A DNA stretch of 64,000 nt from an uncultured Aquimarina sp. GTDB lineage: Bacteria > Bacteroidota > Bacteroidia > Flavobacteriales > Flavobacteriaceae. A model generated the notes under the pieces. The model saw only the letters and a list, made by a program, of their open reading frames with translations, did not search any database and was not told the origin of the DNA. The position numbers were made by a program, and so were the translations under genes. Of the stretch, positions 52,821-62,360 are shown piece after piece; position 1 is the first letter of the stretch; each line of letters opens with the position of its first letter. The stretch is from contig CANMLU010000002.1 of NCBI GenBank assembly GCA_947498815.1, positions 186,001-250,000 of the forward strand. Direction: 5' to 3'.

Positions 52821-53879
52821 ATGAAATATCTTATTTGTATTTTCCTATTCGTATATAGTATTCCAGAGGTTTTTTCTCAAACGCCTCTGGAATTTACTTT
52901 TGATAAGGATTTCATTTCTCTTCAAAGGAAATCAAACACGTCAAAAGATATCAAAGTATATCGAGGCGGACTTTCTGAAGATAAGCTATCTAATGCCATC
53001 CCTGTTTTAGGGAAAATTATTGAAAATGAAACAACACTCCGTTTCATTCCTATAGTCTCATTTGGTTGGGATCAAGAATATACGGTAGTGTATAATAACG
53101 TTGTAGATTATTTTAAAATCAACTTACCTGATAGGTATGAACATCTTTCAGTTGAAGCTGTATATCCATCGGCAAGTAAGCTTCCTTCAAATCTATTAAA
53201 ATGGTATCTCGAATTTTCTAAACCCATTAACCAAACGCGTATTTATGAACACATCCTATTTACGAATGCTCATGGAGATACATTAGATAAAGCGATATTG
53301 TCTTTAGAAAATGCACTTGTTACAGATAACGGTCGTCTATTAACAGTATGGATTGATCCAGGGCGACAAAAACGCGATCTTATGCCCAATAAGCAATTAG
53401 GTCCCGTTTTTGAAGAAGGAAGTAAATACTCATTAATTGTCCAAAAAAAACTAAAAGACAGAGAAGGTGTTCTTATGCTGAACGATTTTAGCCATCAATT
53501 CGAAATCATAAAAGCAGATCGGTTACAGCCTAATATAAATGTTTGGGAAATAGAAATTCCCCATCCAAATACATTATCCGATCTGATAATACACTGCAAA
53601 GAATCAATGGATTATGGGAGTGTATTAGGGAGTGTGGCAATTCAAAATACACGAAAGCAAAAAATCAAAGGTAGTTGGCAACTCAAGGACCACGAATCCA
53701 TATTAATTTTTACCCCCACACATCCTTGGGATAAAGGCAAATGTCAACTTGTAATCAATACGCAACTTGAAGATTTGGCAGGAAATAATCTAAATCGATT
53801 ATTTGATAGTGATATTAATGATGTATCATTTATGCATTCCTCTATAAAGGAACGGATATTAGAGTTTGTTATTGAATAG
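52821..53879 (+). CDS. Secreted protein with SbsA-type Ig-like domains
   Basis: 352 residues with signal peptide (cleavage near VFSQ). YPSASKLPSNLLKWYLEFSKPINQTRIYEHILFTNAHGDTLDKA and the second block ILIFTPTHPWDKGKCQLVINTQLEDLAGNNLNRLFD match the Ig-like (SbsA/Big_5) pattern, which describes extreme values of a function in surface proteins. The gene follows the propeller-like gene by 40 bases. I cannot name a function; a surface adhesion or sensing role is an inference from the fold only. Confidence 0.65.
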   Translation: MKYLICIFLFVYSIPEVFSQTPLEFTFDKDFISLQRKSNTSKDIKVYRGGLSEDKLSNAIPVLGKIIENETTLRFIPIVSFGWDQEYTVVYNNVVDYFKINLPDRYEHLSVEAVYPSASKLPSNLLKWYLEFSKPINQTRIYEHILFTNAHGDTLDKAILSLENALVTDNGRLLTVWIDPGRQKRDLMPNKQLGPVFEEGSKYSLIVQKKLKDREGVLMLNDFSHQFEIIKADRLQPNINVWEIEIPHPNTLSDLIIHCKESMDYGSVLGSVAIQNTRKQKIKGSWQLKDHESILIFTPTHPWDKGKCQLVINTQLEDLAGNNLNRLFDSDINDVSFMHSSIKERILEFVIE

Positions 53880-53900
53880 GAAATAGTGTATTTGCACTAA

Positions 53901-53934
53901 AAAGCCTCTGGCGAACATATTCCCCAGAGGCTTT
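53901..53934. terminator. Bidirectional terminator between convergent genes
   Basis: Perfect 11-bp stem AAAGCCTCTGG (53901-53911) with CCAGAGGCTTT (53924-53934), 12-base loop, A and T runs on both sides. It serves the Ig-like gene on the plus strand and the carboxypeptidase gene on the minus strand. Confidence 0.85.
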
Positions 53935-53954
53935 GATATTTTATAAAAAAAACA

Positions 53955-56900
53955 CTATTTGGTTACAACGAATCTTTTGGTTACAATACTCTTGCCCGTA
54001 TTCATCTCCAAAATATACATTCCGTGTGTTAAACTTCCAACATCAACCTTGTTTCCAGATAGTCTATCGGTCATCACTATTTGTCCTATGTAATTTACAA
54101 TCTTAAAAGAAACTTCATTTCCACTTATTCCTTTAATGAAAAGAACACCATCTTCTATTGGATTGGGATACAATATCACCCTATCGGATATATTGGTTTG
54201 AGCAAGATCCGTTTCTTTAAATACAACACCCCCTATATTGACCAAATAGTCTTCAACTTCACCATAAGTAAATGTTTCACATGGGCCCGGTGCTGCGTTA
54301 TATTTCATAGAAACCCGCATTCTTGTTACTCCCTCCAATGCCGTTCCTGGGATATCAAAATCATAGGATTGATTAGTATCACTTCTGGTAGAAGCCGAAA
54401 CTATTTGTTCTGAAGCATCAAAAGTACCGTCTTTATTATAATCAATCCATACCCCCCAGAATTCGGTATATACAGTACCTGTATAGCCTACACTCAAAGT
54501 TATGGTATTAGGACCATACTGTACAATAGCATCTCCCAAGTTTGTATAATCGGTATATCCAGATGTAGCGGTACTGGGATTGGCTATATTTCCTATTTGA
54601 ACAAAATCAATATACTCATCATTTATATTATTTCCTTGAGAAGCGCAATAGGTTATATCTTGTTCTAGAGTAGTTCCTGTTGTTTCATTGCTTGGGGGTG
54701 AACTATTTCCTGCGCCGTCCTTTGCTATAACTGTAAATATATATGATGTATTTGGTGTCAAGCCAGAAACAACACTAATCAAGCCTCCATTAGTAGCATC
54801 CACTAATGTAGTTCCTTGATACACTTCATATCCTGTTACGCCTATATTGTCTGTTGACGAAGTCCATGAAAGCGTTATAGTAGTAGCAGTAATATTAGAA
54901 GTCACAAGATTGTTTGGTGCAGTAGGTGCTTCGTTATCTGCAATAGAAGACTCGATTTTAATAGCATCAATTGCCATATCACTCCTCCAACTACTTCCAG
55001 TAGTACCTTTAAATTGAAGTTTAACCACCGATCCTGCATATGCAGAAAGGTTTATATTTGCTTGATTCCAGGTATTTCCTAAGTCTCCGCTTTGAGACCA
55101 TATAGAAGAATATGTAGCACCATCATCAGTGCTTATTAAAACCTCCATGCTACCCATAGTGACTCCATACATATGATACCCAAATTCTAATGACGCACCT
55201 GACAGTGACGATAAATCGATACATGGGCTATTAAGCAATGCTATTTTATTTGGACTTCCCGGTGGATTAGCACTGGTCGAAGCTTCTGTAAATAAATAAA
55301 AAGCACCATCCTGTCCTGTTGAAGGCCCTGTGGTATTAGATGGTGTTCCTCCCGAGTCACGTGTCCAGTTGATATCATCATCCGTTGCATTTGTCCAAGC
55401 ACCCAAACCGGCTTCAAAGCTCTCTGTGTATGGAAAACTATTAATACCTGCACATAAAGGAACCTCGGTTGTCGTAAAGTTTATAGATGTGCTATATGGT
55501 GAACTTGTACCTCCAGCACAATTACTTCTTACCTGTGCTTCATAGTTCGTTGTTGCAGATAACCCAGTAATAGTTGTAGAATTACTATTCGCAGACAAGG
55601 TAGTCCAATTTGTAGTACCTGCTGTTCTATAACGAACATCATATGTTGCTCCCGGAGTTGCTTGCCAGCTTAAGGCAGCAGAACTAGATTGAATATTTGA
55701 TGCTGTCAAACCGGTTGGAGCTCCTCCTCCAATTGGTGTCAACTGCACATCTCTTACCACACTTGAATAATCCGATATTGTTACTCCGGTTAATGTAAGA
55801 GATTGATAGCATTCTGCTTCGTATAAAATAGAATAAGTACCTGCTTTAACAGGCCTATAATAATCACCTTCTGGTAATTCTGTTGGTACCCAGGACTCAT
55901 AACTTTCTTTTCCAATAATCGTGACCCTGGCATCTATGGGTTGATTGGTTACGGCATCGGTTACTACTCCTCTAATTCCGTAATTTACTTGTTTTAAAAA
56001 TGCAATCAATGCCTCTTTATTATAGTTCCAGAAATTCACTAATTGACTCGCAGCTGGAGTTTTGGCATTTGATAACTCTACCGTTACTTCTCTTCCTTTT
56101 TGATTATAAATTTGATAATCTTGTCTTCCACCTTGTACTTCGTACCATGCAAAGCCATTTGTAATCCCATTATTTCTTGCATCAAAATATCCTGCAGGAC
56201 TATTTGCTTGACAAAGATCTCGATACTCTTCAGAAATGTATATAAAATAATCTTCATCGGGATGTGCCCCGGCATAAGTATCCCATGGGTAATTTATTAA
56301 TTCTATTCCTCCATGAAAATTAGCAGACAGCACAAAATGTTTCGAATCTGCAAAATTCATAAATGCAAGTGTTTCTGTTTGATATGAATTTCCATCAGGA
56401 TTTGGACCATCATCAGGATCAGGGTAATTTCTATTTAAATCTACATTATTTGCATTACCACGAGTAGCATTCGCCACAGAAGTATTATTAGCACTATTTC
56501 TAAACGTACCATCTGGATTCGCTAATGGATTAATCCAAACTTCATTATTATCTAATAAATCTTTAATTTCTGTATGCCTTGGATTACTTGTATCATTATA
56601 GGCATCCAATAAAAAATCAATTAGGTTGAGCATCATAGGGTATCCGGCTATTTCATCTCCATGCATAGACGAAGTAAACATCACTCTTGGTTCTTGCTCA
56701 TTGCTATTTACATTATCTGATAGTTTAACAAATAACAATGATTTATCTCCTTCGGTGGTTGCACCTATATTTTCTACCTTACATATTGAAGGGTTTCCAG
56801 AGGCAAATTCGTTCATCATTGCTTCATAATCGGCATATGTTGGATATGCGGTTAACGGAAACGTAGCAGCTTTAATGGCCAGATCAGAGGTCATGGTTCT

Positions 56901-57200
56901 GTACCCTATAATATTCTCTTTGGGAGAGATCGTAAATGGAATTTCTTTCAGTAAAAAAGTCGAAAACCGATCTTTATTGGCCATCACTTTTACAGTTTTG
57001 GTAAGATCATTGTAATCGACAATGGATAGTTCTTTTGTAATACTGCTTAGCTCGGATGTGTTATTAATGACAAAACTAAAAATTACTTCTCCTTTTGTTT
57101 CTAGATATTCGTTGGCGAGGTCTTCGTTGGTTTTTTGTCCAAAGACAGATATGCTCATGGTGCATATCACCAAAAGCATTAGTGTAAGTTTGTTTTTCAT
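53955..57200 (-). CDS. Secreted M14 zinc carboxypeptidase with FN3, MAM-like, GEVED domains and T9SS sorting tail
   Basis: 1081 residues. Signal peptide ends near SVFGQ; a propeptide follows (to about 115). The M14 domain has HGDEIAGYPM (H-x-x-E zinc pair), RNYPDPDDGPNPDG (Asn-Arg of the active site), FHGGIELINYPW and the Glu in GREVTVELSNAKTP. Then a carboxypeptidase regulatory-like domain, fibronectin III (near 485 and again near 750), a MAM-like jelly roll, a GEVED domain, and a C-terminal type A sorting domain (LYPNPIEDGVLFI...GMYILEM...KRFVVTK), so the type IX system exports it to the surface. Confidence 0.92.
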   Translation of the reverse strand: MKNKLTLMLLVICTMSISVFGQKTNEDLANEYLETKGEVIFSFVINNTSELSSITKELSIVDYNDLTKTVKVMANKDRFSTFLLKEIPFTISPKENIIGYRTMTSDLAIKAATFPLTAYPTYADYEAMMNEFASGNPSICKVENIGATTEGDKSLLFVKLSDNVNSNEQEPRVMFTSSMHGDEIAGYPMMLNLIDFLLDAYNDTSNPRHTEIKDLLDNNEVWINPLANPDGTFRNSANNTSVANATRGNANNVDLNRNYPDPDDGPNPDGNSYQTETLAFMNFADSKHFVLSANFHGGIELINYPWDTYAGAHPDEDYFIYISEEYRDLCQANSPAGYFDARNNGITNGFAWYEVQGGRQDYQIYNQKGREVTVELSNAKTPAASQLVNFWNYNKEALIAFLKQVNYGIRGVVTDAVTNQPIDARVTIIGKESYESWVPTELPEGDYYRPVKAGTYSILYEAECYQSLTLTGVTISDYSSVVRDVQLTPIGGGAPTGLTASNIQSSSAALSWQATPGATYDVRYRTAGTTNWTTLSANSNSTTITGLSATTNYEAQVRSNCAGGTSSPYSTSINFTTTEVPLCAGINSFPYTESFEAGLGAWTNATDDDINWTRDSGGTPSNTTGPSTGQDGAFYLFTEASTSANPPGSPNKIALLNSPCIDLSSLSGASLEFGYHMYGVTMGSMEVLISTDDGATYSSIWSQSGDLGNTWNQANINLSAYAGSVVKLQFKGTTGSSWRSDMAIDAIKIESSIADNEAPTAPNNLVTSNITATTITLSWTSSTDNIGVTGYEVYQGTTLVDATNGGLISVVSGLTPNTSYIFTVIAKDGAGNSSPPSNETTGTTLEQDITYCASQGNNINDEYIDFVQIGNIANPSTATSGYTDYTNLGDAIVQYGPNTITLSVGYTGTVYTEFWGVWIDYNKDGTFDASEQIVSASTRSDTNQSYDFDIPGTALEGVTRMRVSMKYNAAPGPCETFTYGEVEDYLVNIGGVVFKETDLAQTNISDRVILYPNPIEDGVLFIKGISGNEVSFKIVNYIGQIVMTDRLSGNKVDVGSLTHGMYILEMNTGKSIVTKRFVVTK

Positions 57201-57364
57201 GGTTTTAAGAGTAAATTAGAATTTAAATTGAGTTATCTATTTAAGTTTAATATTTTGTGTGTAATACTATTCTTAAAGATACAATAAATTCCAAATAGAA
57301 TTCTGCTAGGAGGATTTTATACCCTAAAAATGATTCAAATTTTCTGTCTCTATTGCAGTTCTTT

Positions 57365-57442
57365 TCAATTTCGTTTGACCAAAGCTGGTAAAACAAATAC
57401 AAAACATAATACAAACACAATAATTTTACCCAAAGCTCTCAT
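57365..57442 (-). CDS. Possible 25-aa membrane peptide in a 346-base gap
   Basis: The 57201-57554 spacer holds one short frame of note: ATG at 57442 to TGA at 57365, encoding a peptide that starts MRALGKIIVFVLCFVFVLP and ends in basic residues (VKRN). This is the shape of a single-pass small membrane protein. Nothing else supports it, and I see no clear promoter for it; chance is about as likely. The rest of the gap is AT-rich leader of the carboxypeptidase gene and the 3' side of the SDR gene. Confidence 0.2.
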   Translation of the reverse strand: MRALGKIIVFVLCFVFVLPALVKRN

Positions 57443-57554
57443 AACGTACTCATTTTAAAAATTATAAATCTCAAAATTAACGTATTAACCATCATAAATA
57501 CAATAGGCATTTACCCTATTCTGTAGGATTATTATCCCCTGTGACCTACATCAC

Positions 57555-58319
57555 TTATCGAATATGACTACCTGCGTTCATATCTATAGTTGCTCCTGTT
57601 GCATGATCCATTAAACCACTACACATTAAACTAATTATAGGTGATAAATCTTCAGGTTTGGTAAGTTTGTTTAAAGCAATTTCATCAAGCACTTTCTGTT
57701 CTCCATGATCTTTAATGAAACCCTCGGCCATTTGTGTTTGAGTAAAACCAGGGGAAAGAATAAACGATTTAATATTATGTTTCCCAAAGGAACGAGCGAC
57801 ACTTCTTGCCAAGGAAACTATTCCCCCTTTTGAAGCTGCATAGGCCAGATATTCTTCTGTTTCACCTCGAAAAACAGCTCTGCTTCCGATATAAATAAAT
57901 CTTCCTTCACCATGAGACATGAAATGATCGATTCCCAACTTGGTAAGTAATCCAACTGCACTAAGGTTAATGTCCATGGTCTTTTTCCATACCGTAAACC
58001 AATCTTCAGTGTTTTGATTTGTAGTGTGTGATAAAAACACACCAGCATTCAATATAATCAAATCAATTTTATCAAACGATTGTAGTACCTCTTCAAAAAG
58101 AGCATAGACTTCTTTTTCTGATGACAAATCGGCTTTAAAAATTTGAGAGCCTGTTTCTGCATACTTCGCAACTGAAGCAGCCGCTTGTTCTTTATTCGAA
58201 TTATAATGAACCGCTACCCTAGCTCCCATTTTCATCAAAAATTCTGCTACTGCTTTTCCTATACCATTTGAAGCACCGGTGAGAAGGACCGTTTTTCCAT
58301 TTAGATCAATATCCAACAT
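57555..58319 (-). CDS. Short-chain dehydrogenase/reductase (FabG-like)
   Basis: 254 residues from the ATG at 58319. NAD(P)-binding TGASNGIGKAVAEF (about 13-26), DLSSEK, NAGVFLSHT (the NAG motif), Ser near GSRAVFRG and the YxxxK catalytic pair in YLAYAASKGG, then LSPGFTQTQMA. It is a classical SDR that oxidises or reduces a hydroxyl/keto group; the substrate is unknown. The gene is separated from the S41 gene by a terminator, so it is probably transcribed on its own. Confidence 0.88.
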   Translation of the reverse strand: MLDIDLNGKTVLLTGASNGIGKAVAEFLMKMGARVAVHYNSNKEQAAASVAKYAETGSQIFKADLSSEKEVYALFEEVLQSFDKIDLIILNAGVFLSHTTNQNTEDWFTVWKKTMDINLSAVGLLTKLGIDHFMSHGEGRFIYIGSRAVFRGETEEYLAYAASKGGIVSLARSVARSFGKHNIKSFILSPGFTQTQMAEGFIKDHGEQKVLDEIALNKLTKPEDLSPIISLMCSGLMDHATGATIDMNAGSHIR

Positions 58320-58350
58320 AAACACATGTATTAGTTACTATAAAAATAAA

Positions 58351-58381
58351 AAAACCAAATCATAAAAGATGATTTGGTTTT
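58351..58381 (-). terminator. Terminator of the S41 gene at 58409
   Basis: 13-bp perfect stem AAAACCAAATCAT (58351-58363) with ATGATTTGGTTTT (58369-58381), 5-base loop. On the minus strand T residues follow the stem. It lies 27 bases beyond the S41 stop and separates it from the SDR gene. Confidence 0.8.
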
Positions 58382-58408
58382 TAATACACTAAGAATAGCT
58401 AATACAAA

Positions 58409-59743
58409 TTAATTCCCTTCTTTAAATGTTCTTAGATTATTCTGAAAAGCTTCTAACTGAGCATCTTTTTGTGCTGTGGCGGTTTTTACTGCTTTCTCGT
58501 AATTTAGTAATGCCAATTCTTTTTGACCACTTCCTGCCAAAGCCTCGGCATAACTATCATATACATTGGCAGAATCTGGAAACAACTGTACGTTTGCCTT
58601 AAAAATAGGAAGTGCAATATTTCCCTTCGCACTTTGTAAATAAGTATATCCCAGGTTATTAATTTCTCCTTCATTAAGTATTCTTGATTTCACAAGGTGA
58701 TCCAAATGCTTAAAAACGGTATTCTCATCTTCCTTTGAGGCTTCTTTACTGCCCAAAACATTCAACGTATTTTCTAATGGGCCAAAAAGCGTCTTTTTAT
58801 ATTCCTCAACTTTAACTTTTGCCAATTCCGTTGCCTTTTCTAAGGCAGCATCTGCAGATGATTTTATATCCGGAATAACACCAACACCTTCCCAGTTTGT
58901 TTTTGTAATTGTATTTATAGTTCTTGCAAATGGTATACCGATTCCAAACCCTTTTTTTAACTGGTGAAATCTTGTCGGATGCGCTCCTCCGCCAGTGACT
59001 TCACCTATTACTGTAGCTCTTCCTCTGCTTTGCATTGTATATGAAAAATCTTCGGCTCCAGAGAAAGTAGCTTTACTAGTAAGTATATACACTGGTACTT
59101 TTGGTCTTTTGATACCTTCGACATCTGTTACCCACATTTCCTCACTATGATCATTTGCTCTTTCATAGATTGTATTCAGCAATAGTTTTTCGGAAAAAAA
59201 ATAGCTAGATAAGTAATTTACGGTGAACGGGCTTCCTCCTGTATTTCTTCTCATATCAACAATAATAGCATCTGCTACTTCCATGACTTTCATTGCCATA
59301 TCGATTTTGGATTGATGTTCTTTAGAACCTCCAAAAAAGGCAAGGTCTATATAGCCAATATTAGATTCCATAAGCCGAAAACCTCTTAACATAGGAGCTC
59401 TATATCTACTTAAGTTTTGGGTAAGCTCAATTTTAGTGTCGTTTTTAGTTTTTTGTCCTCTGGGTGAAGAAAAACGTAAATGCTTATCCTTTGTGATTTT
59501 TTGTAGTTCTTCGGTAAACATTTTTGCAAAATCTTCGGGAGATTTACCATTAAAGGTTCCTTTTTTTATTAATGCATCTAAATGGGCATTAGTTTCCTTG
59601 GCTTTATCCAGGAAAATATAATTTTTCTCTAATAATTCCTGCACTTCTTTAACTATGTCATTATTAGATTGGCCAAAACCGAGTAGTGATAATAAAAAAA
59701 GCGTAAACGTTAATATGATTTTGATTAAAAATGATACTCTCAT
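58409..59743 (-). CDS. S41 family peptidase with C-terminal TPRs
   Basis: 444 residues. Signal peptide ends near GFGQ. S41 core: AIIVDMRRNTGGSPFTVNYL, VYILTSKATFSGAEDFSYTM with the Ser nucleophile in TFSG, and VIGEVTGGGAHPTRFH. TPR-type helices follow (about 360-435: SANVYDSYAEALAGSGQKELALLNYEKAV). Relatives are interphotoreceptor retinoid-binding-like/Ctp proteases in the periplasm. It is encoded 46 bases after the MarR gene, with a GC-rich palindrome in the gap, so MarR may control it. Confidence 0.88.
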   Translation of the reverse strand: MRVSFLIKIILTFTLFLLSLLGFGQSNNDIVKEVQELLEKNYIFLDKAKETNAHLDALIKKGTFNGKSPEDFAKMFTEELQKITKDKHLRFSSPRGQKTKNDTKIELTQNLSRYRAPMLRGFRLMESNIGYIDLAFFGGSKEHQSKIDMAMKVMEVADAIIVDMRRNTGGSPFTVNYLSSYFFSEKLLLNTIYERANDHSEEMWVTDVEGIKRPKVPVYILTSKATFSGAEDFSYTMQSRGRATVIGEVTGGGAHPTRFHQLKKGFGIGIPFARTINTITKTNWEGVGVIPDIKSSADAALEKATELAKVKVEEYKKTLFGPLENTLNVLGSKEASKEDENTVFKHLDHLVKSRILNEGEINNLGYTYLQSAKGNIALPIFKANVQLFPDSANVYDSYAEALAGSGQKELALLNYEKAVKTATAQKDAQLEAFQNNLRTFKEGN

Positions 59744-59760
59744 GTGATTGATGTTTTTTG

Positions 59761-59782
59761 ACCTGCCTGCCGGCAGGCAGGT
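59761..59782. repeat. GC-rich perfect 22-bp palindrome
   Basis: The half-site ACCTGCCTGCC is followed directly by its own reverse complement, so the 22 bases form a perfect palindrome with no loop. At about 73% GC it stands out from the AT-rich surroundings. It lies in the gap between the MarR and S41 genes. No T run follows on the minus strand, so it is not a standard terminator. Similar GC-rich palindromes are, as I recall, scattered in Flavobacteriia genomes; that needs a genome-wide count. Confidence 0.7.
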
Positions 59783-59789
59783 TTATAAT

Positions 59790-60227
59790 TTATTGGGTAC
59801 AATTGGTAATGATTTTAGACAAAGTTGATTGTAATTGTTGTATTTCTTCGTCAGTAACTCCTTCCAGGGCCTTTTTTCTATTTTGTAGAATAATAGGTGG
59901 TAATTTCTTCAGTATTCTTTTACCTTCAGTAGTAATAGTAAGTGTATGTCTTCTACGATCTTGATCATTAATGGTTCTCATTAAATATTGTTTCTTGACC
60001 ATAAGATCTATCATTCTGGTCATTGAAGCATTATCTTTAAAAACTAATTCTGCAATTTCCTTCTGGGATAAATCTGGATAATGATCAAGAAACAATAATA
60101 CCAAACCTTGATCTACAGTAATGTCCTTAATTTCTTTAGAAATATTTTTCTGGGCAAACTTTCGATATTCTTTTATTGCTCTTTCGATACTATAAAAAAT
60201 TACTTGGGATGGTATTTCAATACTCAT
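59790..60227 (-). CDS. MarR family transcriptional regulator
   Basis: 145 residues. The winged helix is visible as PDLSQKEIAELVFKDNASMTRMIDLMVKKQYLMRTINDQDRRRHTLTITTEGKRIL (about 55-110), the MarR signature including the D-x-R-x-x-x-x-x-T wing. The gene carries a 12-bp palindrome in its own promoter region, so it probably represses itself and perhaps the S41 gene that follows it on the same strand, or the divergent aldehyde dehydrogenase. Confidence 0.9.
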   Translation of the reverse strand: MSIEIPSQVIFYSIERAIKEYRKFAQKNISKEIKDITVDQGLVLLFLDHYPDLSQKEIAELVFKDNASMTRMIDLMVKKQYLMRTINDQDRRRHTLTITTEGKRILKKLPPIILQNRKKALEGVTDEEIQQLQSTLSKIITNCTQ

Positions 60228-60253
60228 TCGCTTTTTGATTGATACATATATAA

Positions 60254-60265
60254 TTGATATATCAA
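60254..60265. promoter_or_regulatory. 12-bp palindrome, probable MarR operator
   Basis: TTGATATATCAA is a perfect palindrome 27 bases upstream of the MarR start codon and in the spacer shared with the divergent aldehyde dehydrogenase gene. MarR proteins bind such AT-rich dyads and usually repress their own promoter. Confidence 0.5.
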
Positions 60266-60372
60266 ATATATTATTTTCTATTGTATATAATCATAAATTA
60301 ATCATAAAATATTAACAGGGAATCGCGCTTCAAATTGATAAAAATCTTGTATATTTAAGGATAGATCCCTTC

Positions 60373-60398
60373 TTGTCAAATAGTTACATTTTTGACAA
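60373..60398. promoter_or_regulatory. Inverted repeat TTGTCAAA-N10-TTTGACAA upstream of aldehyde dehydrogenase
   Basis: Perfect 8-bp arms at 60373-60380 and 60391-60398 with a 10-base spacer, ending 43 bases before the ATG at 60442. The dyad differs from the MarR palindrome, so another dimeric regulator probably acts here. Confidence 0.5.
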
Positions 60399-60441
60399 AA
60401 CAAACACATATCATTACTTACAAACTATTAATTCTAAAATT

Positions 60442-61965
60442 ATGAGTATCTCTAAAGCCTCACCAAAAAGCGGGGTTTCAAAACCCAGCTTTAAAGCCCA
60501 ATATGACAATTATATTGGCGGAAAATGGACTGCCCCGGTAAAGGGACAGTATTTTGATAATATCTCGCCTGTAGATGGAACCAGTTTTACCAAAATTGCG
60601 AGATCTACAGCCGAGGATGTTGAGCTAGCAATAGATGCTGCCTGGAAAGCAGCTCCCGAATGGAATAACTCTTCTGCAACTTTTCGTAGTAATTGCTTAT
60701 TAAAGATCGCCAATGTTCTTGAAGAAAATCTAGATGTTTTGGCGCGTTCCGAAACCTGGGACAATGGAAAAGCATTGCGCGAAACACTCGCTGCCGATTT
60801 ACCTTTGGCAATTGACCATTTCAGATATTTTGCTGGTGTTATTCGCGCCGAAGAAGGCTCTGTGAGCGAATTGGATGCCAATACAGTTTCTTTAAACCTG
60901 CAAGAACCTCTTGGAGTTGTAGGTCAAATCATCCCCTGGAACTTCCCGATACTTATGGCTGCATGGAAAGTTGCTCCTGCATTGGCGGCAGGAAACTGTG
61001 TGGTGCTAAAACCGGCAGAACAAACTCCTGTAGGTATTATGATCCTGATGGAACTTATTGAAGGTATTCTTCCTCCCGGAGTGCTTAATGTGATTAATGG
61101 TTTCGGAATTGAAGCCGGAAAACCATTGGCCTCTAGTCCACGGATTAACAAAGTTGCCTTTACAGGTGAAACCACAACAGGTCAATTAATTATGCAATAT
61201 GCCTCAAAAAATATTACTCCGGTAACGCTAGAGCTTGGAGGAAAATCTCCAAACATTTTCTTTGAAAGTATAATGGATGCCGATGATGAGTTTTTTGATA
61301 AAGCTATAGAGGGCGCTGTTATGTTTGCTCTTAATCAAGGTGAAGTATGTACATGTCCATCAAGAATCCTGATACAAGAAAGTATATACGATGAATTTAT
61401 TGAACGCGTTATCGAGCGTACCGAGGCTATTAAATTAGGACATCCATTAGATCCTGAAACCATGATGGGTGCGCAAGCATCAAATGATCAATTCGAAAAA
61501 GTCCTTAATTATATCAATATAGGAAAAGACGAAGGATGCGAGGTGCTGACCGGTGGAAAAGAAGCTTATATTGAAGGTCTTGAAAACGGATACTATGTTG
61601 AACCAACGTTACTTAAAGGAAATAACAAAATGCGTGTTTTCCAGGAAGAGATATTTGGTCCGGTAGCTTGTGTAACCACTTTCAAAGATGAAGCTGAAGC
61701 CATTGAAATTGCAAACGATACACTGTATGGACTTGGAGCAGGTGTTTGGACTCGCGATACTCACCAGGCTTATAAAATTTCTAGAGCGGTACAAGCAGGT
61801 CGCGTATGGGTAAATTGTTATCATAATTACCCCGCACATGCACCATTTGGGGGCTATAAGAAATCTGGTATTGGTAGAGAAAACCATAAAATGATGCTTA
61901 ATCATTATCGTCAAACTAAAAACATGTTAATCTCATATGACAAAAAACCAATGGGATTCTTTTAA
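60442..61965 (+). CDS. NAD(P)-dependent aldehyde dehydrogenase
   Basis: 507 residues from the ATG at 60442 ([12 protein letters not shown]); an upstream TTG reading at 60373 would run through the inverted repeat and is unlikely. Motifs: [32 protein letters not shown] (general base Glu), and [14 protein letters not shown] with the catalytic Cys. It is close to the acetaldehyde/alcohol-oxidising group (ExaC/AldB type), which is often followed by DUF779. It oxidises an aldehyde to the acid in the cytoplasm. The next gene is 9 bases away and is a DUF779 protein, matching that arrangement. Confidence 0.93.
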   Translation: MSISKASPKSGVSKPSFKAQYDNYIGGKWTAPVKGQYFDNISPVDGTSFTKIARSTAEDVELAIDAAWKAAPEWNNSSATFRSNCLLKIANVLEENLDVLARSETWDNGKALRETLAADLPLAIDHFRYFAGVIRAEEGSVSELDANTVSLNLQEPLGVVGQIIPWNFPILMAAWKVAPALAAGNCVVLKPAEQTPVGIMILMELIEGILPPGVLNVINGFGIEAGKPLASSPRINKVAFTGETTTGQLIMQYASKNITPVTLELGGKSPNIFFESIMDADDEFFDKAIEGAVMFALNQGEVCTCPSRILIQESIYDEFIERVIERTEAIKLGHPLDPETMMGAQASNDQFEKVLNYINIGKDEGCEVLTGGKEAYIEGLENGYYVEPTLLKGNNKMRVFQEEIFGPVACVTTFKDEAEAIEIANDTLYGLGAGVWTRDTHQAYKISRAVQAGRVWVNCYHNYPAHAPFGGYKKSGIGRENHKMMLNHYRQTKNMLISYDKKPMGFF

Positions 61966-61974
61966 AACTGAATT

Positions 61975-62358
61975 ATGATTAAACGGGTAACAGTAACAAA
62001 ATCAGCTATAGCTGTAATTGATACCCTTAAAAAAGAACACGGGGAGTTGATGTTTCATCAAAGCGGCGGATGCTGCGATGGCTCCTCCCCGATGTGCTTT
62101 GAAAAGGGTGAATTAATGATTAATGAAACCGATGTATGGCTTGGTGAAATTTGTGATTGCGACTTCTATATGTCGAGTGATCAATTCGAATATTGGAAAC
62201 ATACACAACTTACCGTAGATGTTGTAAAAGGTCGTGGAGCGAGTTTTTCTCTTGAAATTCCGCTGGGTATTCGGTTCGTTATTAAATCTCGTATATATAA
62301 CAAGAATGAGATGACACAATTAAGCCCTACTCATAAAGGTGAAATTACAAGTATTTAA
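61975..62358 (+). CDS. DUF779 domain protein, partner of aldehyde dehydrogenase
   Basis: 127 residues, no signal peptide. Cysteine-rich block FHQSGGCCDGSSPMCFEKGE near 28-47 and WLGEICDCDFYMSSDQFEYWKHTQLTVDVVKGRGASFSLEIPLGIRF, the DUF779 signature. Members sit next to aldehyde dehydrogenases and may bind a metal; their function is unknown to me. It is 9 bases after the dehydrogenase gene and shares its transcript. Confidence 0.92.
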   Translation: MIKRVTVTKSAIAVIDTLKKEHGELMFHQSGGCCDGSSPMCFEKGELMINETDVWLGEICDCDFYMSSDQFEYWKHTQLTVDVVKGRGASFSLEIPLGIRFVIKSRIYNKNEMTQLSPTHKGEITSI

Positions 62359-62360
62359 TA

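Noticed and set aside
60373-60441. 23-residue N-terminal extension of the aldehyde dehydrogenase
   Set aside because: Needs a TTG start lying in an inverted repeat; the ATG at 60442 gives the normal family length.
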